Assembly (NCBI RefSeq): GCF_003097515.1
Contig: NZ_CP029188.1
Coordinates: 5,562,531-5,626,530 of the forward strand
Length of the DNA stretch: 64,000 bases
Source: Streptomyces tirandamycinicus
GTDB taxonomy: Bacteria; Actinomycetota; Actinomycetes; Streptomycetales; Streptomycetaceae
Reading direction: 5' to 3'
Shown here: positions 32,259 through 40,832 of the stretch, one piece after another
Position numbering within the stretch: the stretch's first letter is position 1
Layout of the letters: each line of letters starts with the position of its first letter
Made by a program: the position numbers and the translations under genes
Notes under the pieces: model-generated
What the model was told of the DNA's origin: nothing
Seen by the model: the letters and a program-made list of their open reading frames with translations, nothing else
Databases searched by the model: none

Positions 32259-34388
32259 TCACGCGGGGACGCTCGCCACGCCCTGCGCCAGGAACCGCTT
32301 GCCGTTGACACGCTCGCTGACGCCCTCGCGGTCCAGGTACGGCGTGATGCCGCCCAGGTGGAACGGCCAGCCGGCGCCGGTGATCAGGCAGAGGTCGACG
32401 TCCTGCGCCTCGGCGACGACACCCTCCTCCAGCATCAGCCCGATCTCCTGCGCCACCGCGTCCAGGACGCGGGCGCGGACCTGCTCCTCCGTCAGGACGC
32501 TGTCGCCCTGCTTCAGCAGCGCGGCGACCTCCGGGTCCAGCTCCGGCTTGCCGCTGTCGTAGACGTAGAAACCGCGCTTGCCGGCCTCGACGACCGCCTT
32601 CAGGTTCGGGGACACCGTGAAGCGCTCCGGGAAGGCGCGGTTCAGCGTCTCGGAGACATGCAGACCGATCGCCGGGCCGACCAGCTCCAGCAGCACCAGC
32701 GGCGACATCGGCAGACCGAGCGGCTCGATCGCCTTCTCGGCGGTGGCGACCGGGGTGCCCTCGTCGATGACGTTCTGGATCTCGCCCATGAAGCGGGTCA
32801 GGATGCGGTTCACGACGAACGCCGGGGCGTCCTTGGTGAGCACCGCGGTCTTCTTCAGCTTCTTGGCGACGGCGAAGGCCGTGGCCAGGGAGGCGTCGTC
32901 GGTCTGCTCGCCCCGGACGATCTCCAGCAGCGGCAGCACGGCGACCGGGTTGAAGAAGTGGAAGCCGACCACGCGCTCCGGGTGGCGGAGCTTCGAGGCC
33001 ATCTCCGACACCGACAGCGAGGAGGTGTTGGTGGCGAGGATCGCGTGCGCCGGGGCGACGGCCTCGACCTCCGCGAACACCTTCTGCTTGACCGACATCT
33101 CCTCGAAGACGGCCTCGATGACGAAGTCCGCGTCCGCGAAGCCCGCGGCCTTGTCCAGGACACCGGTCACCAGCGCCTTGAGGCGGTTGGCCTTGTCCTG
33201 GTTGATACGGCCCTTGCCGAGCAGCTTCTCGATCTCGGCGTGGACATAGCCCACGCCCTTGTCGACGCGCTCCTGGTCGATGTCGGTGAGGACCACCGGC
33301 ACCTCCAGGCGGCGCAGGAACAGCAGGGCCAGCTGGGAGGCCATCAGACCGGCGCCGACGACACCCACCTTGGTGACCGGGCGGGCCAGCGACTTGTCCG
33401 GCGCGCCGGCGGGGCGCTTGCCGCGCTTCTGCACCAGGTTGAACGCGTAGATCCCGGAACGCAGTTCGCCGCCCATGATGAGGTCGGCCAGCGCGGTGTC
33501 CTCGGCGTCGAAGCCCTTCTGCAGGTCGCCGTCCTTGGCCGCCTCGACGATGTCGAGGGCCCGGTAGGCGGCCGGCGCGGCGCCGTGCACCTTGGAGTCG
33601 GCGATGAACCGGCCCCTGGCGACGGCCTGGTCCCAGGCCTCGCCGCGGTCGATCTCGGGGCGCTCCACCACGATCTCGCCCTTGAGGACGGACGCGGTCC
33701 AGATCAGCGACTGCTCCAGGAAGTCCGCGCCCTCGAAGATCGCGTCGGCGATGCCCAGCTCGTGCACCTGGACGCCCTTGAGCTGCTTGTTCTGGTTGAG
33801 CGAGTTCTCGATGATCACCGAGACGGCGCGATCGGCCCCGATCAGGTTCGGCAGGATGGTGCAGCCGCCCCAGCCGGGGACCAGCCCGAGGAACACCTCG
33901 GGCAGCGAGAAGGCCGGCAGGGCCTTGGAGACCGTGCGGTACGAGCAGTGCAGACCGACCTCGACACCGCCGCCCATCGCCGCGCCGTTGTAGTACGCGA
34001 ACGTCGGCACGCCCAGCGAGGACAGCCGCTTGAAGACGTCGTGGCCGCCCTTGCCGATGGCCAGCGCGTCCTCGTGCCGCTTCAGCAGCTCGACGCCCTT
34101 GAGGTCGGCGCCGACGGCGAAGATGAACGGCTTGCCGGTGATTCCGGCACCGACCACGGCGCCCTCGGACGCCTCCTTCTCCACCTGGTCGATCGCGGCG
34201 TTGAGGTTCGCCAGCGACTGCGGGCCGAACGTCGTCGGCTTGGTGTGGTCCAGGCCGTTGTCCAGCGTGATGAGGGCGAACCTGCCCGCGCCGCCGGGGA
34301 GGTCGAGGTGGCGCACGTGCGCCTGGGTGACGACCTCGTCCGGGAACAGCTCGGCCGCGCCCTTCAGGAGCTCAGCGGTGGTACTCAC
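32259..34388 (-). CDS. fadB: FadB-type enoyl-CoA hydratase / 3-hydroxyacyl-CoA dehydrogenase
   Basis: A 709-residue bifunctional beta-oxidation enzyme. The N-terminal crotonase domain (about 1-200) has FIFAVGADLKGVELL and AMGGGVEVGLHCSYRTVS plus FLGLVPGWGG, carrying the oxyanion glycines and catalytic Glu. The dehydrogenase part (about 345-680) begins VGVVGAGLMASQLALLFL and contains ATNTSSLSVSEMASKL and ERVVGFHFFNPVAVLPLLE with the catalytic His, then KDAPAFVVNRILTRF. The third glycine of the usual GxGxxG is Ala here (GAGLMA). The GTG at 34388 overlaps the fadA stop by four bases (GTGA); the open frame upstream lies within fadA. It forms the trifunctional complex with FadA. Confidence 0.93.
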   Translation of the reverse strand: MSTTAELLKGAAELFPDEVVTQAHVRHLDLPGGAGRFALITLDNGLDHTKPTTFGPQSLANLNAAIDQVEKEASEGAVVGAGITGKPFIFAVGADLKGVELLKRHEDALAIGKGGHDVFKRLSSLGVPTFAYYNGAAMGGGVEVGLHCSYRTVSKALPAFSLPEVFLGLVPGWGGCTILPNLIGADRAVSVIIENSLNQNKQLKGVQVHELGIADAIFEGADFLEQSLIWTASVLKGEIVVERPEIDRGEAWDQAVARGRFIADSKVHGAAPAAYRALDIVEAAKDGDLQKGFDAEDTALADLIMGGELRSGIYAFNLVQKRGKRPAGAPDKSLARPVTKVGVVGAGLMASQLALLFLRRLEVPVVLTDIDQERVDKGVGYVHAEIEKLLGKGRINQDKANRLKALVTGVLDKAAGFADADFVIEAVFEEMSVKQKVFAEVEAVAPAHAILATNTSSLSVSEMASKLRHPERVVGFHFFNPVAVLPLLEIVRGEQTDDASLATAFAVAKKLKKTAVLTKDAPAFVVNRILTRFMGEIQNVIDEGTPVATAEKAIEPLGLPMSPLVLLELVGPAIGLHVSETLNRAFPERFTVSPNLKAVVEAGKRGFYVYDSGKPELDPEVAALLKQGDSVLTEEQVRARVLDAVAQEIGLMLEEGVVAEAQDVDLCLITGAGWPFHLGGITPYLDREGVSERVNGKRFLAQGVASVPA

Positions 34389-35611
34389 TTGTTGCCTCCG
34401 GCGTCCTTGTGGTGCGGGTTCTCCCAGATGACGGTGGCGCCCATGCCGAAGCCGACGCACATCGTGGTGAGGCCGTAGCGGACCTCCGGCTGCTCCTCGA
34501 ACTGCCGCGCGAGCTGCGTCATCAGACGCACGCCCGACGACGCCAGCGGGTGGCCGAAGGCGATGGCGCCGCCGTACTGGTTGACGCGGGCGTCGTCGTC
34601 GGCGATGCCGTAGTGGTCGAGGAAGGCCAGCACCTGGACGGCGAAGGCCTCGTTGATCTCGAACAGGCCGATGTCCCCGATGGACAGCCCCGCCTGGGCC
34701 AGGGCCTTCTCCGTCGCCGGGATCGGGCCGTAGCCCATGACCTCGGGCTCGACTCCCGCGAAGGAGTACGACACCAGGCGCATCTTGACCGGCAGGCCGT
34801 TCTCGCGGGCGAAGTCCTCGGAGGCGATCAGCGAGGCGGTGGCGCCGTCGTTGAGGCCGGCGGCGTTGCCCGCGGTGACCCGGCCGTGGACGCGGAACGG
34901 CGTCTTCAGGCCCTGCAGGTTCTCCAGCGTGGTGCCCGGGCGCATAGGCTCGTCGGCGGTGACCAGACCCCAGCCGGTCTCACCGGCCTCCGGGTTGGTG
35001 CGGCGTACCGAGACCGGCACCAGGTCCTGCTGGATCTTGCCGTTGGCGTACGCCTTGGCGGCCTTCTCCTGCGAGCGGACGGCGTACTCGTCGGCGCGCT
35101 GCTTGGTGATGTGCGGGTAGCGGTCGTGCAGGTTCTCCGCCGTCATGCCCATGAAGAGGGCCGACTCGTCGACGAGCTTCTCCGACACGAAGCGCGGATT
35201 GGGGTCCACGCCCTCGCCCATCGGGTGGCGGCCCATGTGCTCGACGCCGCCGGCGACGGCGATGTCGTACGCACCGAAGGCGACGCTGCCCGCGACCGTG
35301 GTGACGGCGGTCAGCGCGCCGGCGCACATGCGGTCGATGGAGTAGCCCGGGACGGACTGCGGCAGGCCCGCGAGGATGCCGGCGGTGCGGCCGATCGTCA
35401 GACCCTGGTCGCCGATCTGCGTGGTCGCCGCGATGGCGACCTCGTCGATCTTCTTGGGGTCGAGGTCCGGGTTGCGGCGCAGCAGCTCCCGGATGGCCTT
35501 CACGACGAGATCGTCGGCACGGGTCTCGTGGTAGATGCCCTTCGGGCCCGCCTTGCCGAACGGGGTGCGGACGCCGTCGACGAAGACGACGTCCCTGACG
35601 GTACGAGGCAC
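34385..35611 (-). CDS. fadA: Acetyl-CoA C-acyltransferase (thiolase)
   Basis: A 408-residue thiolase that cleaves 3-ketoacyl-CoA at the end of each beta-oxidation cycle. The nucleophilic Cys is in SIDRMCAGALTAV (about 92), and the C-terminal catalytic residues are in NQYGGAIAFGHPLASSG (His) and TTMCVGFGMGATVIWE (Cys). It starts at a GTG preceded by GGAGGAG and overlaps fadB by four bases, so the two subunits are made together. Upstream, a TAGCAT on the minus strand near 35683 may be its -10 box. Confidence 0.94.
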   Translation of the reverse strand: MPRTVRDVVFVDGVRTPFGKAGPKGIYHETRADDLVVKAIRELLRRNPDLDPKKIDEVAIAATTQIGDQGLTIGRTAGILAGLPQSVPGYSIDRMCAGALTAVTTVAGSVAFGAYDIAVAGGVEHMGRHPMGEGVDPNPRFVSEKLVDESALFMGMTAENLHDRYPHITKQRADEYAVRSQEKAAKAYANGKIQQDLVPVSVRRTNPEAGETGWGLVTADEPMRPGTTLENLQGLKTPFRVHGRVTAGNAAGLNDGATASLIASEDFARENGLPVKMRLVSYSFAGVEPEVMGYGPIPATEKALAQAGLSIGDIGLFEINEAFAVQVLAFLDHYGIADDDARVNQYGGAIAFGHPLASSGVRLMTQLARQFEEQPEVRYGLTTMCVGFGMGATVIWENPHHKDAGGNK

Positions 35612-36241
35612 GATGGCTCTCCTCCAGGGTGCGGGGTGGCACTGCTGCGTGTCACGCGGCTAAGCGTGCGCTTGCTGCCCTCATGCTACTTGCGGGTAAC
35701 AGGGTTGCCCACCCCTCGTCGCGGGAGCGGTGAACGTCACACACCACACGGTCGCGCCTGCCCGCCGTGCGAGGTTCCCGCCACGCCGACGCCTCCGTCG
35801 CCGGACGCCGCACCCCCGGCGCCGCAGCCCGGCGTCGCACCCCTGCGCCGCTCCATTCCGGGGCGTTCGGTCTCGTCGGCCGGGCCTTCGGGGCGTCGGG
35901 TCCCGGCGTGCGGCGTTCGGTGTGCGGTGTCGCGGTGCTCGGCGGGAACGCGCCCCGGTCCTGCGGATGACGGATGACAGATGTCGTCATCTGTCATCCG
36001 ACATTTGTCGCCTGTCCCCTGTCGTCTGTCGGCTGGTGTCTGTTGTCCGGTGTCTGCGGGCTGGTGTCCGGTGTCAGGCGGCTGACGTCGGGCTCGCCCC
36101 CAGGCGGCGACGCACACGTCCCACCTCCGACGTCCCACGTCCGGCGTCAGATGTTCGGCTCGGCGCGTACGCGTCACGCCCCGAGCCCGCCCGGCGTGCG
36201 GGGGAAACTCCGGGCATCCGGGACCCTCCGCGGGCGGGGCG
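35612..36241. other. Gene-free gap with hairpin and TGTC-rich repeats
   Basis: There is no supportable gene in these 630 bases. The part near 35612-35700 should hold the fadA promoter. The remainder has low-complexity GCC/CGCC words, a perfect hairpin at 35971-36000, and directly after it a degenerate series of TGTC(N)2-4 repeats to about 36085. All open frames here change codon character and lack ribosome sites. Confidence 0.65.
35971..36000. repeat. Perfect 13-bp hairpin CGGATGACAGATG
   Basis: Arms 35971-35983 and 35988-36000 are exact complements with a four-base loop TCGT. The AT content is high for this genome, and a degenerate TGTC repeat field follows. It is not an obvious terminator: it is 240 bases from rnd and about 360 from fadA. 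Confidence 0.7.
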
Positions 36242-37525
36242 TCACGCAGTCGCCTGCAGCGCCCTCGTCAGCAGTGGTGTCACCTGTTCGACCTGCCAGG
36301 GCCGCGCCCCCAGTGCGGTCAGCGCGGACACGACCGCCTCCGGGCCCGGTTCCGCCGGCGGCTCCCAGCACAGGCGCCGCACGGTGTCCGGCGTGATCAG
36401 GTTCTCCTGGGGCAGGTTCAGCTGCTCCGCCAGCACGGACACCGCCGCCCGCGCCGCGGACAGCCGCGCGGCCGCGGCCGGGTCCTTGTCCGCCCAGGAG
36501 CGCGGCGGAGGCGGTCCGGTCACCGGTTGGCCCGGCTGCGGCAGCTCCCCCTCCGGCAGCGCCAGCGCGCGGTCCACCGCCGCCTGCCACTGCTCCAGCT
36601 GTCGCCGGCCCATGCGGTGCCCGAAGCCGGGCAGTGCCGTCAGCGCCTGCACGGTCAGCGGGAGCGCCAGCGCCGCCTCGATGATCGCCGCGTCGCCGAG
36701 CACCTTGCCGGGGGAGACGTCGCGGCGCTGGGCGACCTTGTCGCGGGCCGTCCACAGCTCCCGTACGACGGCCATCTGACGGCGGCGTCGCACCTTGTGC
36801 ATGCCCGAGGTGCGCCGCCAGGGGTCCTTGCGCGGGGGAGCGGGCGGCGCCGAGGCGATGGCGTCGAACTCCTGCCGCGCCCACTCCAGCTTCCCCTGCC
36901 GGTCCAGCTCCTTCTCCAGTGCGTCCCGGAGGTCGACGAGCAGCTCGACGTCGAGCGCCGCGTACCGCAGCCAGGGCTCCGGGAGGGGGCGGGTGGACCA
37001 GTCCACCGCCGAGTGCCCCTTCTCCAGGGCGTAGCCGAGCACCGACTCGACCATGGCGCCGAGGCCCACCCGGGGGAAGCCCGCGAGCCGCCCGGCGAGC
37101 TCGGTGTCGAAGAGCCGGGTCGGCAGCATGCCTATTTCACGCAGGCACGGGAGGTCCTGGGTGGCGGCGTGCAGGATCCACTCGCTGCCGGTGAGGGCGT
37201 CGCCGAGGGCGGAGAGGTCGGGGCACCCGACCGGGTCGACGAGCGCCGTGCCCGCGCCCTGGCGGCGCAGCTGGACGAGGTACGCGCGCTGTCCGTACCG
37301 GTAGCCGGACGCGCGTTCGGCGTCGACGGCGACGGGGCCGGAGCCGGCGGCGAACGCGGCGACGACGGACTCCAGTCCCTCCGGGGTGGAGACCACCGGT
37401 GGGATGCCCTCCCGCGGCTCCAGCAGGGGGATCGGCACCCCGTCGGCGGTGACGCCGTCGTCCGGGGGGCCGCCCCCGGTGGTGCGCAGGTCCGGCTCTG
37501 CTGCGGTCTCTTGGGCGTCGGTCAC
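36242..37525 (-). CDS. rnd: Ribonuclease D (DEDDy 3'-5' exonuclease with HRDC domain)
   Basis: A 427-residue exoribonuclease. The exonuclease domain (about 45-215) has the DEDDy residues: D68 and E70 (VAVDAERASGY), D124 (HAATQDLPCL), and Y188 with D192 (RYAALDVELL). An HRDC domain follows (about 235-320; RRQMAVVRELWTARDKVAQR and LPGFGHRMGRRQLEQWQ), and a second HRDC-like helical region forms the C-terminus. Length is above E. coli RNase D (about 375) because of a 40-residue Gly/Pro N-terminus and the extended C-terminus. Expected role is trimming of tRNA and other stable RNA 3' ends. It is single, with a hairpin upstream. Confidence 0.92.
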   Translation of the reverse strand: MTDAQETAAEPDLRTTGGGPPDDGVTADGVPIPLLEPREGIPPVVSTPEGLESVVAAFAAGSGPVAVDAERASGYRYGQRAYLVQLRRQGAGTALVDPVGCPDLSALGDALTGSEWILHAATQDLPCLREIGMLPTRLFDTELAGRLAGFPRVGLGAMVESVLGYALEKGHSAVDWSTRPLPEPWLRYAALDVELLVDLRDALEKELDRQGKLEWARQEFDAIASAPPAPPRKDPWRRTSGMHKVRRRRQMAVVRELWTARDKVAQRRDVSPGKVLGDAAIIEAALALPLTVQALTALPGFGHRMGRRQLEQWQAAVDRALALPEGELPQPGQPVTGPPPPRSWADKDPAAAARLSAARAAVSVLAEQLNLPQENLITPDTVRRLCWEPPAEPGPEAVVSALTALGARPWQVEQVTPLLTRALQATA

Positions 37526-37550
37526 CTGTCAAGGGTATCCGTCAACGGCA

Positions 37551-37586
37551 AGCGCCCGACGACGGAACGTTCCGTCGACGGGCGCT
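37551..37586 (-). terminator. Hairpin between the response regulator gene and rnd
   Basis: Seventeen-base arms 37551-37567 and 37570-37586 pair with a single mismatch around CG. Both neighbours read leftward, so it should terminate the response-regulator transcript 22 bases after its stop codon. Confidence 0.8.
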
Positions 37587-37607
37587 GGTCCGGTGTAAAG
37601 GCGGGGC

Positions 37608-38270
37608 TCAGTGGATGATGCCGGTGCGCAGCGCCACGGCCACCATCCCCGCGCGGTCGCCGGTGCCGAGCTTGCGTGCGATGCGGGCCAGGTGGCTCTT
37701 CACCGTCAGTGCGGACAGGCCCATCGAGACGCCGATCGCCTTGTTGGACTGCCCCTCCGCGACCAGCCGGAGCACCTCCACCTCGCGGCCCGAGAGCTCG
37801 CGGTAGCCGCCCGGGTGGCTCGGGGCGCCGGGGGGACGGCGGTGCAGCCGGGCGGCCGCGGCGCCGATCGGGGCGGCTCCGGGGCGGCTGGGGTGGCCGA
37901 GGTTGGTGCGGGTGCCGGTCACGACGTACCCCTTCACCCCTCCGGCCAGGGCGTTGCGGACGGCGCCGATGTCGTCGGCGGCGGAGAGGGCGAGGCCGTT
38001 GGGCCAGCCCGCGGCTCGGGTCTCGGACAGCAGGGTCAGCCCGCTGCCGTCGGGCAGGTGGACGTCGGCCACGCAGATGTCGCGCGGGTTGCCGACGCGG
38101 GGACGGGCCTCCGCGATGGACGACGCCTCGATGACATCGCGCACCCCGAGCGCCCACAGGTGGCGGGTGACGGTGGAGCGGACGCGCGGGTCGGCCACGA
38201 CGACCATGGCCGTCGGCTTGTTCGGGCGGTAGGCGACCAGGCTTGCGGGCTGCTCGAGGAGAACGGACAC
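37608..38270 (-). CDS. LuxR/NarL-type orphan response regulator
   Basis: A 220-residue regulator with a receiver-like domain (about 20-120) and a LuxR helix-turn-helix (about 155-215; LSGREVEVLRLVAEGQSNKAIG, then MGLSALTVKSHLARIARKLG). In the receiver, D69 (ADVHLPDG) is the likely phosphoacceptor, with S96 (LALSAADD) and K113 (GVKGYV) in place; the usual acidic pair is reduced to A-D at 26-27. No sensor kinase gene is nearby, so it is an orphan. The GTG at 38270 is preceded by AGGAGG at four bases. It is next to rnd and the DUF3000 gene. Confidence 0.88.
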   Translation of the reverse strand: MSVLLEQPASLVAYRPNKPTAMVVVADPRVRSTVTRHLWALGVRDVIEASSIAEARPRVGNPRDICVADVHLPDGSGLTLLSETRAAGWPNGLALSAADDIGAVRNALAGGVKGYVVTGTRTNLGHPSRPGAAPIGAAAARLHRRPPGAPSHPGGYRELSGREVEVLRLVAEGQSNKAIGVSMGLSALTVKSHLARIARKLGTGDRAGMVAVALRTGIIH

Positions 38271-38750
38271 CAGGCCTCCTGGGAAGGTGGGGGACGGAGC
38301 CGGCTCGGGGATGAAGCCGGGGCGAACCGTGCTTGATGGGTCACCACCTCTTCGGCAGCAAACCTGGTCGCCTTTAGAGAAAGATCACGATTTGGTGAGT
38401 AACAATTCCGGCAATTAGGACGCGTGATCGATCATGCTGTGACCCTGTCCGGACATCCCGGCGCCGGTCCGCGACCCGGGTGCGCCCCGCGGCGCGACCG
38501 TCGCCCGCCGTCGCGGACCCCGGGGCGAACGAACCCTGGCGGGCGCCGTCCGGCCGCCCGTCCGGCGCCCGCCCGCGATCGCTGTCACTCCCGCCCGGGC
38601 CACCCGGTCCGCCGGGTCCGCCCGGTCTGCGCGGTCTGCCCGCGCCGCCCGTTTCCCCTCCGCGGCACCGCGCGTCCCCCATCCCAGGCGCTACGGCCCA
38701 TCCCAGGACGCTACGGCCCGCCCCGGGACGTCATGGCCCGTCCCAGGACG
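38271..38750. other. Gene-free gap with promoter region and tandem repeats
   Basis: These are 480 bases without a credible gene. The segment 38360-38450 is AT-richer and includes the palindrome TGATCGATCA (about 38422-38431), so the response-regulator promoter is probably there. From 38450 it is GC-rich low-complexity DNA, ending in the 20-base tandem repeats at 38678-38756. Confidence 0.6.
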
Positions 38751-38756
38751 CTACGG
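38678..38756. repeat. Four tandem copies of a 20-base repeat
   Basis: Units at 38678-38696, 38697-38716, 38717-38736 and 38737-38756 share the pattern CCC(A/G)TCCCAGGACGCTACGG. The first unit is one base short and the third most divergent. The array ends in the last codons of the DUF3000 gene. Confidence 0.85.
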
Positions 38757-39428
38757 CGCGTGCGGGCCCCGGCGCTGCGGCAGTGTGACGACGCCCGCCG
38801 TCGTACCGCCGGGGTCGCCCGAGGGTCCCGCGGGCGGGAGACCGCCGACCTGGCACAGCAGGTCGCACCACGCCGCGAAGTGCGCCGCGGTGTCCGGGGT
38901 GCCGTCCCCGCCCTCGCGCGGCGTCCACGAGGCACGGATCTCGATCTGGGTCGCGGGACGCCGGTCGGCGAGTCCTCCGAAGTAGTGAGACCCCGCCCGG
39001 GTGACGGTGCCGCTCGGCTCCCCGTACGAGAGGTTCCGGGCCTCCAGCGCGCCCGTCAGCCACGACCAGCACACCTCCGGCAGCAGCGGGTCCGCCGCCA
39101 TCTCCGGCTCCAGTTCGGCGCGCACCAGCGTCACCAGCCGGAACGTGCCCTGCCACGCGTCGTGACCCGACGGGTCGTGCAGCAGGACGAGCCGGCCGTC
39201 CGCCAGGTCCTCCCCGCCGTCGACGACCGCCGCCTCCAGGGCGTACGCGTGCGGCGCCAGACGCTGCGGCGGCCGGGCCGGGTCCACCTCGATCCCGGGA
39301 CGCGGCCGTGCCGCACGCAGTGCGTCGACCGCGAGCCGGAACGCCCGCGGCGCTGAGCCCCGCGCGGCGCCGTCCGGGCCCTCGGCGCCGTCGGATGGAT
39401 CGGAGAACTGTCCCTGAGCCGCAGCCAT
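38751..39428 (-). CDS. DUF3000 family protein
   Basis: A 225-residue conserved actinobacterial protein of unknown function. Recognisable segments are APRAFRLAVDALRAARPRPG, LVLLHDPSGHDAWQGTFRLV, DPLLPEVCWSWLTGALEARN and SYGEPSGTVTRAGSHYFGGL. These are characteristic of the DUF3000 group found next to hemE in many Streptomyces. No signal peptide or membrane helix is present. The ATG at 39428 is 90 bases from the divergent hemE start. The stop lies inside the 20-base tandem repeat array, so its C-terminus (RRGPHAP) may vary between strains. Confidence 0.85.
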   Translation of the reverse strand: MAAAQGQFSDPSDGAEGPDGAARGSAPRAFRLAVDALRAARPRPGIEVDPARPPQRLAPHAYALEAAVVDGGEDLADGRLVLLHDPSGHDAWQGTFRLVTLVRAELEPEMAADPLLPEVCWSWLTGALEARNLSYGEPSGTVTRAGSHYFGGLADRRPATQIEIRASWTPREGGDGTPDTAAHFAAWCDLLCQVGGLPPAGPSGDPGGTTAGVVTLPQRRGPHAP

Positions 39429-39518
39429 GCGGGGAAGAGTAGGCGGAACGCGGGCCCGGCGCAGGGAGGGACACCCACCCGCGCATGCTCCTTGCCCGTA
39501 CATGCGAAGATTCTGGGC

Positions 39519-40631
39519 GTGAGCGCCAACGACCTCCCCCCGGCTCGGAGCACCTCCCCCGCCGGGGACGCCCCGTCCGCAGGCCAGCAGCCGACGACCG
39601 ACGCCCTCCGCGATTCCGCGTTCCTCCGGGCGTGCCGACGCGAGCCCGTGCCCCACACCCCGGTGTGGTTCATGCGGCAGGCGGGCCGGTCGCTGCCCGA
39701 GTACCTGAAGGTGCGCGAGGGCGTCCCGATGCTGGAGTCGTGCATGCGGCCCGAGCTCGTCACCGAGATCACGCTGCAGCCGGTGCGCCGCCACAAGGTC
39801 GACGCCGCGATCTACTTCAGCGACATCGTCGTACCGCTCAAGGCCATCGGCATCGACCTCGACATCAAGCCCGGCGTCGGCCCGGTCGTCGCCGAGCCGG
39901 TGCGCCGCCGCGAGGACCTCGCCCGGCTGCGCGACCTCACCCCCGAGGACGTCTCGTACGTCACCGAGGCGATCGGGATGCTCACCGGTGAACTCGGCGC
40001 CACACCGCTCATCGGCTTCGCCGGCGCCCCCTTCACCCTCGCCAGCTACCTCGTCGAGGGCGGGCCGTCCCGCAACCACGAGCACACCAAGGCGCTCATG
40101 TACGGCGACCCGCAGCTGTGGGCCGACCTGCTCGACCGGCTCGCCGGGATCACCGCCGCCTTCCTGAAGGTGCAGATCGAGGCCGGGGCCTCCGCCGTGC
40201 AGCTCTTCGACTCCTGGGTCGGCGCGCTGTCCCCCGCCGACTACCGCCGCTCGGTCATGCCCGCCTCGGCGAAGGTGTTCGCCGAGGTCGAGCGGTACGG
40301 GGTGCCGCGCATCCACTTCGGCGTCGGAACCGGCGAGCTGCTCGGCCTGATGGGCGAGGCCGGCGCGGACGTCGTCGGCGTCGACTGGCGCGTACCGCTG
40401 GACGAGGCCGCCCGCCGGGTCGGGCCGGGCCGGGCGCTCCAGGGCAACCTGGACCCCGCGGTGCTGTTCTCCACCCCGGAGGCCGTCGAGGCCAAGACCC
40501 GCGAGGTCCTGGACGCGGCGCGCGGTCTGGAGGGTCATGTCTTCAACCTCGGCCACGGCGTCCTGCCCACCACCGACCCGGACGCCCTGACCCGGCTGAC
40601 GGAGTACGTCCACACCCGTACGGCGCGCTGA
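39519..40631 (+). CDS. hemE: Uroporphyrinogen III decarboxylase
   Basis: A 370-residue enzyme decarboxylating uroporphyrinogen III to coproporphyrinogen III. Signature motifs are PVWFMRQAGRSLPEY (about 44-58), AIYFSDIVVPLKAIG, GFAGAPFTLASYLVEGG and HFGVGTGELLGLMGEAG, followed by QGNLDPAVL. The catalytic Asp is in YFSDI. The GTG at 39519 is chosen because protein alignment from memory begins MSAND; an ATG 27 bases earlier is possible. The gene is divergent from the DUF3000 gene. It works with cgoX and chdC at 43.7-45.9 kb in the coproporphyrin-dependent haem pathway of actinobacteria. Confidence 0.95.
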   Translation: MSANDLPPARSTSPAGDAPSAGQQPTTDALRDSAFLRACRREPVPHTPVWFMRQAGRSLPEYLKVREGVPMLESCMRPELVTEITLQPVRRHKVDAAIYFSDIVVPLKAIGIDLDIKPGVGPVVAEPVRRREDLARLRDLTPEDVSYVTEAIGMLTGELGATPLIGFAGAPFTLASYLVEGGPSRNHEHTKALMYGDPQLWADLLDRLAGITAAFLKVQIEAGASAVQLFDSWVGALSPADYRRSVMPASAKVFAEVERYGVPRIHFGVGTGELLGLMGEAGADVVGVDWRVPLDEAARRVGPGRALQGNLDPAVLFSTPEAVEAKTREVLDAARGLEGHVFNLGHGVLPTTDPDALTRLTEYVHTRTAR

Positions 40632-40832
40632 CCGCGGGCGGCCACCGAGGACTTCCTCCCGGCTCGTCTGAGGGCGGCGGCCACGGGCCCGCCCCCCGGT
40701 CCGACGGGATCGGCGGCCACGGGCCCGGCCCACGGTTCGCCGGGGCGGGCCCATGGCCGACCCGCCGACGGGCGTCCGGCGCCGCTCGCACGGCGCCGCC
40801 CCGGGCCGCCGGCGCGGCGCTGCCCGCGGGCT

